DNA from: JANXDG01 sp964521665
GTDB taxonomy: Bacteria; Elusimicrobiota; Endomicrobiia; DTEH01
Reading direction: 5' to 3'
DNA length: 10,926 nucleotides
NCBI GenBank assembly: GCA_964521665.1
Contig: CAZFSG010000043.1
Location: 1 to 10,926 of the forward strand
Below, piece after piece: positions 1 to 6,615 of the stretch (positions within the stretch are counted from its first letter, which is position 1; every line of letters starts with the position of its first letter). A program made the position numbers and the translations under genes. The notes below the pieces were generated by a model, which ran no database searches, was not told where the DNA came from, and worked only from the letters and a program-made list of their open reading frames with translations.

Positions 1-33
1 AATGTGAATGTGCAGGTGAAATTACAAAAGAAG

Positions 34-54
34 TGCAACAACAAGCTTGTTGCA
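34..54. repeat. Hairpin repeat family A, copy 1
   Basis: Inverted repeat with 8-bp arms TGCAACAA (34-41) and TTGTTGCA (47-54) around a 5-nt loop. A second 21-nt copy lies at 2284-2304 with one compensatory C-G to T-A pair change. Both copies are followed by a TCCAAA-containing stretch (ATCCAAA here, GTCCAAA in copy 2). There is no immediate T-tract, so it is not a standard intrinsic terminator. It is most likely an intergenic REP-like repeat; its role is unknown. Confidence 0.7.
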
Positions 55-67
55 ATCCAAAAATTTT

Positions 68-122
68 TATTCGCTAATTTTAATTAGCGCTTGTTTAATA
101 CGCTGATATAAATTAGCGGATA
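68..122. repeat. Double-hairpin repeat module B+C, copy 1
   Basis: Two hairpins in tandem. Hairpin B has perfect 8-bp arms CGCTAATT (72-79) and AATTAGCG (82-89) with a TT loop. Hairpin C has arms CGCTGAT (101-107) and ATTAGCG (112-118), which pair in RNA with one G-U wobble. The block ends GCGGATA. The same pair of hairpins, with an insertion between them, recurs at 2155-2219, and the first 19 nt (68-86) recur exactly at 2359-2377. There is no U-tract after either stem. This looks like a repeated intergenic element rather than a gene-specific terminator. Confidence 0.7.
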
Positions 123-133
123 AAATAGTAATT

Positions 134-158
134 GTTAGCCACAGGCTTTAGCCTGCGT
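134..158. repeat. Hairpin repeat family D, copy 1 (AGGCTT-AGCCTGCG)
   Basis: Core palindrome CAGGCT (142-147), TT, AGCCTG (150-155). The 25-nt block from G134 matches 2325-2349 at 20 of 25 positions by eye. The form resembles short REP-like palindromes dispersed between genes in many bacterial genomes (general recollection, not a database result). There is no T-tract, so termination is not supported. Confidence 0.6.
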
Positions 159-177
159 AATTTCGTTAATGAAAAAA

Positions 178-201
178 CGTAACTTGAAGATTGCGACTAC
201 C
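178..201. repeat. Degenerate REP-like hairpin ending GACTACC
   Basis: CGTAACTT (178-185) and AGATTGCG (188-195) can fold over a GA loop with one wobble and one mismatch. The element ends GACTACC (195-201), the exact reverse complement of GGTAGTC at 2325-2331 in repeat D copy 2. The neighbouring D copy 1 begins GTTAGCC, so 134-201 could be one larger unit with imperfect inverted ends. This is weaker than the other repeats because pairing is imperfect. Confidence 0.4.
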
Positions 202-210
202 ACCTGCAAA

Positions 211-240
211 TTGTAGGATTTTTTATAAATATCATAAAAT
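211..240 (+). promoter_or_regulatory. Weak sigma70-like promoter candidate for the kinase gene
   Basis: TTGTAG (211-216) and TAAAAT (235-240) are separated by 18 nt. The -10 matches consensus at 5 of 6 positions and the -35 at only 3 of 6. A start near 247 would give a leader of about 25 nt holding the GGAGG at 263-267. In sequence this AT-rich such a match can easily occur by chance. Confidence 0.22.
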
Positions 241-262
241 AGTTATCAAAACGAAAAAAATT

Positions 263-267
263 GGAGG
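263..267 (+). promoter_or_regulatory. Shine-Dalgarno GGAGG that fixes the start of the kinase gene
   Basis: GGAGG lies 5 nt before the ATG at 273. An in-frame TTG at 261 would put this ribosome site inside the coding region, so ATG 273 is the better start. It is the only strong Shine-Dalgarno I see in the window; the downstream genes have weak or no such site and mostly overlap their predecessors. Confidence 0.8.
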
Positions 268-272
268 AAATT

Positions 273-2150
273 ATGCCAACTACAAGATATGAACTAAACC
301 TCTATGATTATATAAGAATTTTAAAAAGAAGGAAATTTGTGTTTTTTACAGGAATAATTTCGGGATTATTATTCAGCTTAATTTATACAAATTTACAAAC
401 ACCTGTGTATCAAGCAGTTGCTGTTGTAAAAATAGAACCTTCATTAATAATTCCTGGTGTTGCAACAGAAATGTTTGGTTGGGATATGTTGAACGCTGTT
501 AATACAGAAGTAAAAGTTATAAATTCTGCTGTTATAGCAGAACGTACTGCTAAAAAATTAGGATTAATAACTGATACAACACCAAAAGAAATAGCTTCTG
601 CAGTTATAAGTTCTATCCAGAATAAAATACAAGCAGAACGTGTTCCAGATTCTAACCTTGTCAAAATCATAGCTATATCCTCAAATAAAGATGAAGTAGC
701 AAAGTTAGCAAATACCACTGCTGAAGTATATATTGAGAAAGGGATAGAAGATAGGACACGTCGTGCAAAAGAATTAAGAGAGTTTATAGAAAAACAACTT
801 GTTGATGCTGAACAAAATTTAAGAAATGCTGAAGAGAAACTAAGAAAGTTTACTGAAGAAACAAAAACAACTGGTGTTGGTAGACAACTTGCAATAGAAC
901 TTTTGACTTTGCAAGCAAAACGTGATGAATTGTTAAAGATTTATACTGAGAAACATCCTGATGTTGTCTCAATAAACCAAAAAATAAAGTTTATTGAAGA
1001 ACAGTTGACAAAACTGCCAAAAGAAGAACTTGAATATGCACGTCTTACACGTGAAGTTAAACTTAATGAAGATCTTTATACTTTACTTGCAAAAAGGTAT
1101 AAAGAAGCACAAATATCTGAAGCAGACCGTGTACAAACAGCGGTTATTGTGACACCGGCTAAACCACCTACTTCACCTGTTAAGCCTAATCGTATGACAA
1201 ATTTATCTTTAGGAGGATTCATAGGATTTATATTAGGTATAATTTTTGCTTTTGTTGTAGAACATCTTGATACTTCTATTGCAACGATTGAAGAAGTAGA
1301 AACATACTTAGGTTTGCCGGTGGTAGGTGTTATACCACATATTGAAGATAAAACGAAGAAACGACAAAAATTTTTGTTTTTGAAATTAAAAGATGAAATA
1401 TCTGATATAAAAAATAAGTTAGTAATATATCATTCACCAAAATCACCTTATGTTGAAACATATCATACATTAAGGACAAACATAAAATTTTCTCAAGAAC
1501 ATGTTGAAACACGAGGTATTGTTTTATTTACATCTGCTGGTATTAGTGAAGGTAAAACTTTAACCTCGGTAAATTTTGCGTTAGCATCAGCACTTGCTGG
1601 TATAAAAACTCTATATATAGAATTTGATTTAAGAAGACCTTTAGTTCATAGATGGTTTGGCATAAATCGTGTCCCCGGTATCACTGATTATATATTAGGA
1701 AGAAAAATGTATGAAGAAGTTGCTCATACAACTACTGACTTTTTATTAGGCGGAATTGAAATTGAACGTATAATAGCAACACCGGGTCTTGAAAATTTTG
1801 TTTTTATCTCGTGTGGAAATATCCCACCAAACCCTGTTGATTTGTTGTCGTCTTCTAAAACATTTGATGTACTAACTGAATTAAAAGAAAAGTTTGAACT
1901 TGTTGTAATTGACACACCGCCTGTGTTACTTTTTGCTGATGCGTTGATACTTTCCAAATATGCAACTTATGTAATTTTGGTGTATCGAGTAGGACGAATT
2001 GCACGCGGTGCGTTAAAACGTGCAAAAGATATGCTTTTAAGTATAAAAGCCAACCTCGTAGGTGTTGTATTAAACGATATTCGTGCTGAAGAAATGGAAC
2101 CAAGATACGGATATTATTATGCATATAAGTATTATACAAAAGAAAAATGA
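273..2150 (+). CDS. wzc: Wzc-like polysaccharide co-polymerase and BY-type tyrosine kinase
   Basis: The 625-residue inner-membrane protein should control chain length and export of the polysaccharide through autophosphorylation. A Wzz-type N-terminus carries membrane segment 1 (about 22-41). Periplasmic coiled-coil-rich sequence (about 150-290) and a proline-rich stretch (PAKPPTSPVKP, 295-305) precede membrane segment 2 (about 311-330). The cytoplasmic kinase follows: Walker A-like SAGISEGKT (421-429), Walker A' LYIEFDLRRP (447-456), the PPNP signature (518-521) and Walker B VVIDTPP (544-550). The tail has seven tyrosines between 612 and 621, the usual autophosphorylation cluster. The P-loop lacks the common Pro-Gly, and Walker A' has Glu where Asp is usual. 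Arginine codons are 18 CGN of 34, unlike the genes after 3805. Hairpin repeats lie on both sides. Length and domain order fit the fused Gram-negative form rather than the split CapA/CapB form. Confidence 0.93.
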   Translation: MPTTRYELNLYDYIRILKRRKFVFFTGIISGLLFSLIYTNLQTPVYQAVAVVKIEPSLIIPGVATEMFGWDMLNAVNTEVKVINSAVIAERTAKKLGLITDTTPKEIASAVISSIQNKIQAERVPDSNLVKIIAISSNKDEVAKLANTTAEVYIEKGIEDRTRRAKELREFIEKQLVDAEQNLRNAEEKLRKFTEETKTTGVGRQLAIELLTLQAKRDELLKIYTEKHPDVVSINQKIKFIEEQLTKLPKEELEYARLTREVKLNEDLYTLLAKRYKEAQISEADRVQTAVIVTPAKPPTSPVKPNRMTNLSLGGFIGFILGIIFAFVVEHLDTSIATIEEVETYLGLPVVGVIPHIEDKTKKRQKFLFLKLKDEISDIKNKLVIYHSPKSPYVETYHTLRTNIKFSQEHVETRGIVLFTSAGISEGKTLTSVNFALASALAGIKTLYIEFDLRRPLVHRWFGINRVPGITDYILGRKMYEEVAHTTTDFLLGGIEIERIIATPGLENFVFISCGNIPPNPVDLLSSSKTFDVLTELKEKFELVVIDTPPVLLFADALILSKYATYVILVYRVGRIARGALKRAKDMLLSIKANLVGVVLNDIRAEEMEPRYGYYYAYKYYTKEK

Positions 2151-2154
2151 TATG

Positions 2155-2219
2155 TATCCGATAATTTTAATTAGCGGATAATTAACGCTTGTAAAACGCT
2201 GATATAAAATCAGCGGATA
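2155..2219. repeat. Double-hairpin repeat module B+C, copy 2
   Basis: It starts 5 nt after the kinase stop codon. Hairpin B here has 12-nt arms TATCCGATAATT (2155-2166) and AATTAGCGGATA (2169-2180) with one mismatch and a TT loop. Hairpin C has perfect arms CGCTGAT (2197-2203) and ATCAGCG (2209-2215), where copy 1 has a G-U pair at one position. Both copies share a CGCTTGT spacer and end GCGGATA. The first hairpin could slow polymerase after the gene, but no U-tract follows it, so a terminator call is not supported. Confidence 0.7.
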
Positions 2220-2283
2220 CAATATGGTGAGCAGTAGTAAGAAATCTTGACCCTACTTTTAAAGGGATTGTGATACAAAAAAA

Positions 2284-2304
2284 TGCAATAACATGGTTAT
2301 TGCA
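2284..2304. repeat. Hairpin repeat family A, copy 2
   Basis: Perfect inverted repeat with 9-bp arms TGCAATAAC (2284-2292) and GTTATTGCA (2296-2304) and an ATG loop. It is the partner of 34-54; the change at arm position 6 is matched by a change in the opposite arm. GTCCAAA follows, as ATCCAAA does in copy 1. Confidence 0.7.
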
Positions 2305-2324
2305 GTCCAAAGGGTAAAATTTTT

Positions 2325-2349
2325 GGTAGTCGTAGGCTTCAGCCTGCGT
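2325..2349. repeat. Hairpin repeat family D, copy 2
   Basis: GGTAGT precedes arms CGTAGGCT (2331-2338) and AGCCTGCG (2341-2348) with a TC loop; the pairing contains one wobble. It aligns to 134-158 with five differences in 25 nt. ATTAATG follows (2352-2358), as GTTAATG follows copy 1. Confidence 0.6.
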
Positions 2350-2358
2350 GTATTAATG

Positions 2359-2388
2359 TATTCGCTAATTTTAATTAACAGTTAATTA
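2359..2388. repeat. Partial copy of module B plus an AT-only palindrome
   Basis: TATTCGCTAATTTTAATTA (2359-2377) is an exact 19-nt direct repeat of 68-86. Instead of completing hairpin B it runs into TAATTAAC (2372-2379) and GTTAATTA (2381-2388), a palindrome with a single-base centre. GTTTATTTT follows. An AT-only stem is weak, so I do not call a terminator. The rest of 2151-2416 holds no reading frame I would support; TTGACC at 2247-2252 resembles a -35 box but has no convincing -10 at the right distance. Confidence 0.5.
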
Positions 2389-2416
2389 GTTTATTTTCAA
2401 AAACGCTCCCTTTTAT

Positions 2417-3808
2417 ATGTCTTTAACACAGAAAATATTTTTTATTTCTTTCACTATTGTTATTACATATTTTGTAACAAGTTTAATTCTTAGACAACCA
2501 TCTCTTATCACAATAGCTGTTGTTCTCACAGTAGGAATTTTAACAATATCTTTTTTCTCTCCATATACAGGAGTTACTTTTTTAGTTTTTTCTATGTTGC
2601 TTTCGCCAGAGTTGAAAGTGGCTGGTGTGCCTGGTAGAGATGTTGTTGTACGTATAGATGATTTACTTATCTTTGCAGTATTTTTTGGATGGTTTGCAAA
2701 GTCTATTTTTTCAAAAAAAATTGAATTAGTGTTAACAGAAACATTAGTTCCGATATTTTTCTATACAATTATTTGTATAATAGCAACATATTTTGGTGTT
2801 ATTTCAGGTATTGTTAACTTTAAAAAAGCATTTTTTTATATTCTTAAATATACAGAATATTTTATAATTTATTTTTTAACAACACAAGTTGTTCAAACAA
2901 AACAACAAATAAAAAACTTAATAATAGCATTTTTAATAACATCAGTAATTGTTAATATTCACGGTATTTCACTTATTGGTAAAGTACCACGGGTATATGC
3001 ACCATTTGATGTGCCAGGTGCTGAAGCTGCATTAACTGGAGGGGAAGTTGGTGCTGGTGAAGCAAATACTTATGGCGGATATTTAATTATAGTAATTTCA
3101 CTGCTTTTAAGTTTATTCTGTTATTCAGAAATTCCAACAACAAATTTTTTGTATTTGTTTTTAATAATATTTTCTTTAATTCCTTTAGCATATACAAAAT
3201 CACGTTCAAGTTATTTTGGATTTGTGCCAATGGTTCTGACAATTATTTTTTTGACAGAAAGAAAAAAAACTTTAATTTTAAGTGGACTTTTACTGTTGTT
3301 TGTTCTATCACCAATTGTGTTTCCACAAGCAACAGATGTTGTAGTTGAAAGAATCAAAGAAACTTTTGCAGGACCTGCATGGTCAGAAGAAGAAGCTGTA
3401 ATTTTAGGATTTAAAGTCAGAGAACTTTCAGCATTGGCAAGAGTAAAATCTTGGAAAAAAGCAATTTTTGAGTTTATACCTAAAAGACCTATCTTAGGTT
3501 TTGGTGTTACAGGTGTTGGTCTTGTTGATACACAGATACCATTAATAATAGGTGAAACAGGACTTTTAGGGCTTGTTGTATTTTTATGGCTTATATTTTC
3601 TGTATTTAAAAACTCTCTAAATACTTTCAAGACAATACAAGATAGATTAGCAAAATCCCTATCTTTATGTGTGATATCATCTTTAGTTGGATTATTATTT
3701 CATTCTGTAGCAGCAAACACTTTCATAATTATCCGTATAATGGAACCATTTTGGTTTTTATGTGGGTTAACATTGGTAATACCAAGTTTACAACATGACA
3801 AGATATGA
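2417..3808 (+). CDS. O-antigen polymerase/ligase (Wzy/WaaL) family membrane protein
   Basis: This 463-residue protein is mostly hydrophobic, with about ten or more predicted membrane segments. Family features include GRDVVVRIDDLLIF (73-86), a large outward loop with PRVYAPF (191-197), SRSSYFG (262-268) after a membrane span, and RPILGFGVTGVG (357-368) followed by DTQ and GETGLLGLVVFLW (379-391). The last block is typical of the O-antigen ligase-like domain. No histidine occurs between about 262 and 390, where WaaL ligases usually have one; DTQ takes that place, which leans towards a Wzy-type polymerase of lipid-linked repeat units on the periplasmic face. The family cannot be split safely without a search. 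ATG 2417 lacks a Shine-Dalgarno (CGCTCCCTTTTAT precedes it), but the first membrane segment begins within ten residues, so a later start is unlikely. The stop overlaps the next start as ATGA. It begins the tightly packed gene run. Confidence 0.82.
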   Translation: MSLTQKIFFISFTIVITYFVTSLILRQPSLITIAVVLTVGILTISFFSPYTGVTFLVFSMLLSPELKVAGVPGRDVVVRIDDLLIFAVFFGWFAKSIFSKKIELVLTETLVPIFFYTIICIIATYFGVISGIVNFKKAFFYILKYTEYFIIYFLTTQVVQTKQQIKNLIIAFLITSVIVNIHGISLIGKVPRVYAPFDVPGAEAALTGGEVGAGEANTYGGYLIIVISLLLSLFCYSEIPTTNFLYLFLIIFSLIPLAYTKSRSSYFGFVPMVLTIIFLTERKKTLILSGLLLLFVLSPIVFPQATDVVVERIKETFAGPAWSEEEAVILGFKVRELSALARVKSWKKAIFEFIPKRPILGFGVTGVGLVDTQIPLIIGETGLLGLVVFLWLIFSVFKNSLNTFKTIQDRLAKSLSLCVISSLVGLLFHSVAANTFIIIRIMEPFWFLCGLTLVIPSLQHDKI

Positions 3809-4602
3809 TATCCGTTGTTATACCAACATATAATAGAGGTTATATTTTAAAAACTACATTACAAACATATTTTTCAGATTTAGTATCAGAAATAATTGTT
3901 GTAGATGACGGAAGTACCGATAATACTGAAAATATTGTTAAGAGTTTTAAAAATGTTAAATATGTTAGACATAAAAAAAGGTTAGGATTGCCTTCTGCAA
4001 GAAATACGGGAATAAAATATGTGTCTGAAAATAGCAAATATATTTTTTTTGGTGAAGATGATGTTGTGTTATTAAAAAATTGTTATAAAATAATGTTAGA
4101 TGTTTTGACAAATAATAGTTTGGATATAGTTGTAAGTAATGTTAAGTATTTATCCAATGATGAAGATTGGAGAAAATATACTGAATATACTGAAGTAAAA
4201 TTGATAAAACTTTTGTCTCCAAAAACTATTCAGGATTTATACAAACTTAAATCAATACATCTTGCGAAAAAAGAGGTTTATCAAGATTTAAAATTTGATG
4301 AAAAATATATTTTGAGTTCATATAGAGAAGAAACAGATTTTTATTTAAGGGCAAATAAAAAATATAAAGTTGCAATGGTTGAAAATTTTTTAGCATTTAA
4401 CTTACCAAGAAGTATTTGTAGCAAAGGTGGTGAATGGAGTTATAGCCCGTTTGTATACGAATTTTCTGCGATATATAATAATCTCAGATTTTTTATAAAA
4501 AACAGAAGTATTATTGGTTTAAACTTTAACGAAATTTTAATTGAACAAATAAAGTTTATTGTTGAAAGATTAAGAAGTTTAAAAGCAAAGGTTTTAAAAT
4601 AA
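3805..4602 (+). CDS. Family 2 (GT-A fold) glycosyltransferase
   Basis: The 265-residue cytoplasmic enzyme should transfer a sugar from a nucleotide donor to the growing lipid-linked unit. It opens at once with the GT2 strand ISVVIPTYNR (2-11), then IVVDDGSTDNT (31-41) with donor-binding Asp34/Asp35/Asp39, and LPSARNTGI (62-70). The metal-binding DxD place reads GEDD (83-86), so the first acidic residue is Glu84 or the motif is shifted. REETD (174-178) fits the catalytic ED position. No membrane segment is evident. The start overlaps the upstream stop by 4 nt and no Shine-Dalgarno is visible, so translational coupling is likely. All 12 arginine codons are AGA or AGG, in contrast to the kinase gene. 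Donor and acceptor sugars cannot be read from the sequence. Confidence 0.88.
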   Translation: MISVVIPTYNRGYILKTTLQTYFSDLVSEIIVVDDGSTDNTENIVKSFKNVKYVRHKKRLGLPSARNTGIKYVSENSKYIFFGEDDVVLLKNCYKIMLDVLTNNSLDIVVSNVKYLSNDEDWRKYTEYTEVKLIKLLSPKTIQDLYKLKSIHLAKKEVYQDLKFDEKYILSSYREETDFYLRANKKYKVAMVENFLAFNLPRSICSKGGEWSYSPFVYEFSAIYNNLRFFIKNRSIIGLNFNEILIEQIKFIVERLRSLKAKVLK

Positions 4603-4605
4603 TCT

Positions 4606-6615
4606 ATGAATATACTTTTTTTATGTAGAGAATATGATAGAAAAGTTGGGTATGGCGGTATTGGTACATATGTTGATGTTGTTTCAAAACATTTGGTTAA
4701 ATTAGGGCATAAGGTTTTTATAATTTGTTCAATACCAAGAAAAGTTGAAGAAATTGTTGAAGAAAATAATTTAGTTGTATATTATGCAAAACAAGTTCAA
4801 ATAAAAGGTTTAGCAAGATTATTTAAAATTTTTGGTTTAGATTCAGTATATTCAAGATTGATGTGTGCATTAACAAACTATATTGCTTATAAAAAACTTT
4901 TTAAAAAATATAAAATTGATATTGTAGAAACACCTGAATGGTACAACGAAGGATTGTTTTTTTCAATTTTTCGTCCAATACCATTGGTGTGTAGATTGCA
5001 GACACCATTGTTTATAATTAATAAATATAAAAGGATGGGATTTTTAGAATATAAAATTAGCAATTTTTTAGAAAAGTTTGTTGTTAAACATTGTGATGTT
5101 ATAATATCACCAACAAAAAGTTTAGTTGATAATATAAAGTCGGAATTTAAAATAAAACACTTTGTGGAGATACCATATCCAATCGAAGTGGAAGAGAGTT
5201 TTAAATCAAAAAATTTATTAGAGACTGAAACCATATTATTTGTTGGAAGAATTGAAGAAAGAAAGAATCCTATTGTTATTGTTAAAGCAGCAAGTTATGT
5301 AATAAAAAATTTTCCTAAAGTGAAGTTTATATTTGTTGGTAAAAAAGAAACCGAATATAAAAAAAGAATTGATGAAATAATAGAGAAATTTTCTTTGCAA
5401 GAATACATAGTATTTTATGACCCTTTAGAAAAAGAAAAACTTAAAAAATTATATGAAGATGCATCAATAATAGTTGTTCCTTCTTTATCTGAAAGTTTTG
5501 GATATACATTGATAGAAGCCTTATCTTATGGTAAGGCTGTTATTTGTTCTAAAATACCAGTGTTTGAAGAATTAGTTAGCAAAAACAGCGTATTATTTGC
5601 TGACCCATATAATGAACAAGAATGGGCTAACTTTATTGTTAGACTTTTATTGGATAAAAATCTGAGAGAGGAGTTAGCAAAAAATGCAAAATGTGAAGTT
5701 CAAAAAAAATATTCTGTTGATATTGTGATTAAAAAACAGATAGATTGTTATTTGAAAGTTGTAGAAAAATATAATGATAAAAAGATTATAAAACAGATAA
5801 GTGGATTTTATTTTGCTTTACCTAACAAATACAAAGGATATCAAATACCATTTAGATGGCGTAAGTATTTGATTGAATGGTCAAAAAATTATGTTGTATG
5901 GCCACATTTCTATATGGTTACTGCGCGACAAATTTTAGATTGTATTGATTTTGATTTGAGTGATAAAAAAATTTTGGATTTAGGTTCAACACCATTAGTT
6001 TCTGTATTATTTGCGATGTTAGGTGCAAAAGTTACTATGGTAGATATTGATGAAAATGAAATTATGAAAGCAAAAAACTTTGTTGAGTATTTTGATGTTA
6101 AAGATAAAATAGATATAGTAAAAGAAGATTTATTCAAAGTTAAATATGAAAATGAATTTGATATTGTTTATAACTGTGGAGTTATAGAACATTTTAGAAA
6201 TCCTGTTGAGATAATAAAAATAATGAAAAAAGCTGCAAAACAAAACGGTTTAGTAATATGTTTAGTACCATATTTTCTTACATTGCATACATTGTTTATC
6301 AGAAAGTATATAAGAAAGAAACGAGGGTATAGTTGGGATTGGATGGGGAAAGAAAAATCATATAGTTTATCTCAGTTAAAAAAAGAATTTTTGTTAGCAG
6401 GTCTTAAAATAAAATGTAGTTCTGTGGGCAACTTAGCAAGAAATATTTGTGATGATTATTTGGTAAACTTTTTTGTTAACAGGTTTTATTTTTTAGGTAA
6501 GTTTGGTAGAAAGTTAATATATAAGTTTTTAAACATTTGCGATTTTTTTGAAAAATATACTTTATTAAAAAAATTTGGATTTGTGTGTGTTGTTTGTGGA
6601 ACTAAAAATGAATAA
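4606..6615 (+). CDS. Fused GT4 glycosyltransferase and class I SAM methyltransferase
   Basis: This 669-residue protein has two enzymes in one chain. Residues 1 to about 388 form a GT-B glycosyltransferase of family 4: a glycine loop YGGIGTYV (16-23), donor-side FVGRIEERKNP (212-222) and the E-x7-E signature Glu296/Glu304 within SESFGYTLIEAL. Residues about 395 to 665 form a class I methyltransferase: motif I region KILDLGSTPL (455-464), the acidic residue after strand 2 in VTMVDID (Asp480), and FDIVYNCGVIEHF (518-530), which matches the usual LEH block. Motif I is degenerate, having STP where GxG is normal, so SAM binding needs testing. GT4 proteins are usually about 350-400 residues, so this is a genuine extension; the frame is open throughout. 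A likely role is adding a sugar and methylating it or its neighbour. The gene starts 3 nt after the previous stop and overlaps the next start by 8 nt. Confidence 0.87.
   Translation: MNILFLCREYDRKVGYGGIGTYVDVVSKHLVKLGHKVFIICSIPRKVEEIVEENNLVVYYAKQVQIKGLARLFKIFGLDSVYSRLMCALTNYIAYKKLFKKYKIDIVETPEWYNEGLFFSIFRPIPLVCRLQTPLFIINKYKRMGFLEYKISNFLEKFVVKHCDVIISPTKSLVDNIKSEFKIKHFVEIPYPIEVEESFKSKNLLETETILFVGRIEERKNPIVIVKAASYVIKNFPKVKFIFVGKKETEYKKRIDEIIEKFSLQEYIVFYDPLEKEKLKKLYEDASIIVVPSLSESFGYTLIEALSYGKAVICSKIPVFEELVSKNSVLFADPYNEQEWANFIVRLLLDKNLREELAKNAKCEVQKKYSVDIVIKKQIDCYLKVVEKYNDKKIIKQISGFYFALPNKYKGYQIPFRWRKYLIEWSKNYVVWPHFYMVTARQILDCIDFDLSDKKILDLGSTPLVSVLFAMLGAKVTMVDIDENEIMKAKNFVEYFDVKDKIDIVKEDLFKVKYENEFDIVYNCGVIEHFRNPVEIIKIMKKAAKQNGLVICLVPYFLTLHTLFIRKYIRKKRGYSWDWMGKEKSYSLSQLKKEFLLAGLKIKCSSVGNLARNICDDYLVNFFVNRFYFLGKFGRKLIYKFLNICDFFEKYTLLKKFGFVCVVCGTKNE

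Noticed and set aside
3..77. Open frame from the window edge ending TAA at 75-77, possibly the C-terminus of an upstream gene (a second frame ends TAG at 85-87).
   Set aside because: Only about 24 codons are visible, no family is recognisable, and the frame runs through hairpin repeat A, which recurs outside genes at 2284-2304. It may be real but cannot be supported.
261..272. TTG at 261 as the kinase start, adding four residues.
   Set aside because: It overlaps the GGAGG ribosome site that is correctly spaced for ATG 273.
410..718. Antisense open frames, for example 410-718, 3211-3630 and 4887-5234 on the minus strand.
   Set aside because: Each lies opposite a well-supported gene, has no recognisable domain and no ribosome site of its own; they are by-products of the AT-rich coding sequence.
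2155..2180. Intrinsic terminator for the kinase gene.
   Set aside because: The hairpin is well placed after the stop but has an AT-rich stem, a 2-nt loop and no following T-tract, and it belongs to a repeat family seen also at 72-89.
2247..2276. TTGACC at 2247-2252 as the -35 box of a promoter for the polymerase-like gene.
   Set aside because: No acceptable -10 lies 16-18 nt downstream (TGATAC at 2271-2276 is a poor match).
6575..6607. TTG at 6575 as the flippase start.
   Set aside because: It adds 11 residues encoded within the methyltransferase C-terminus, while ATG 6608 gives a standard flippase N-terminus.
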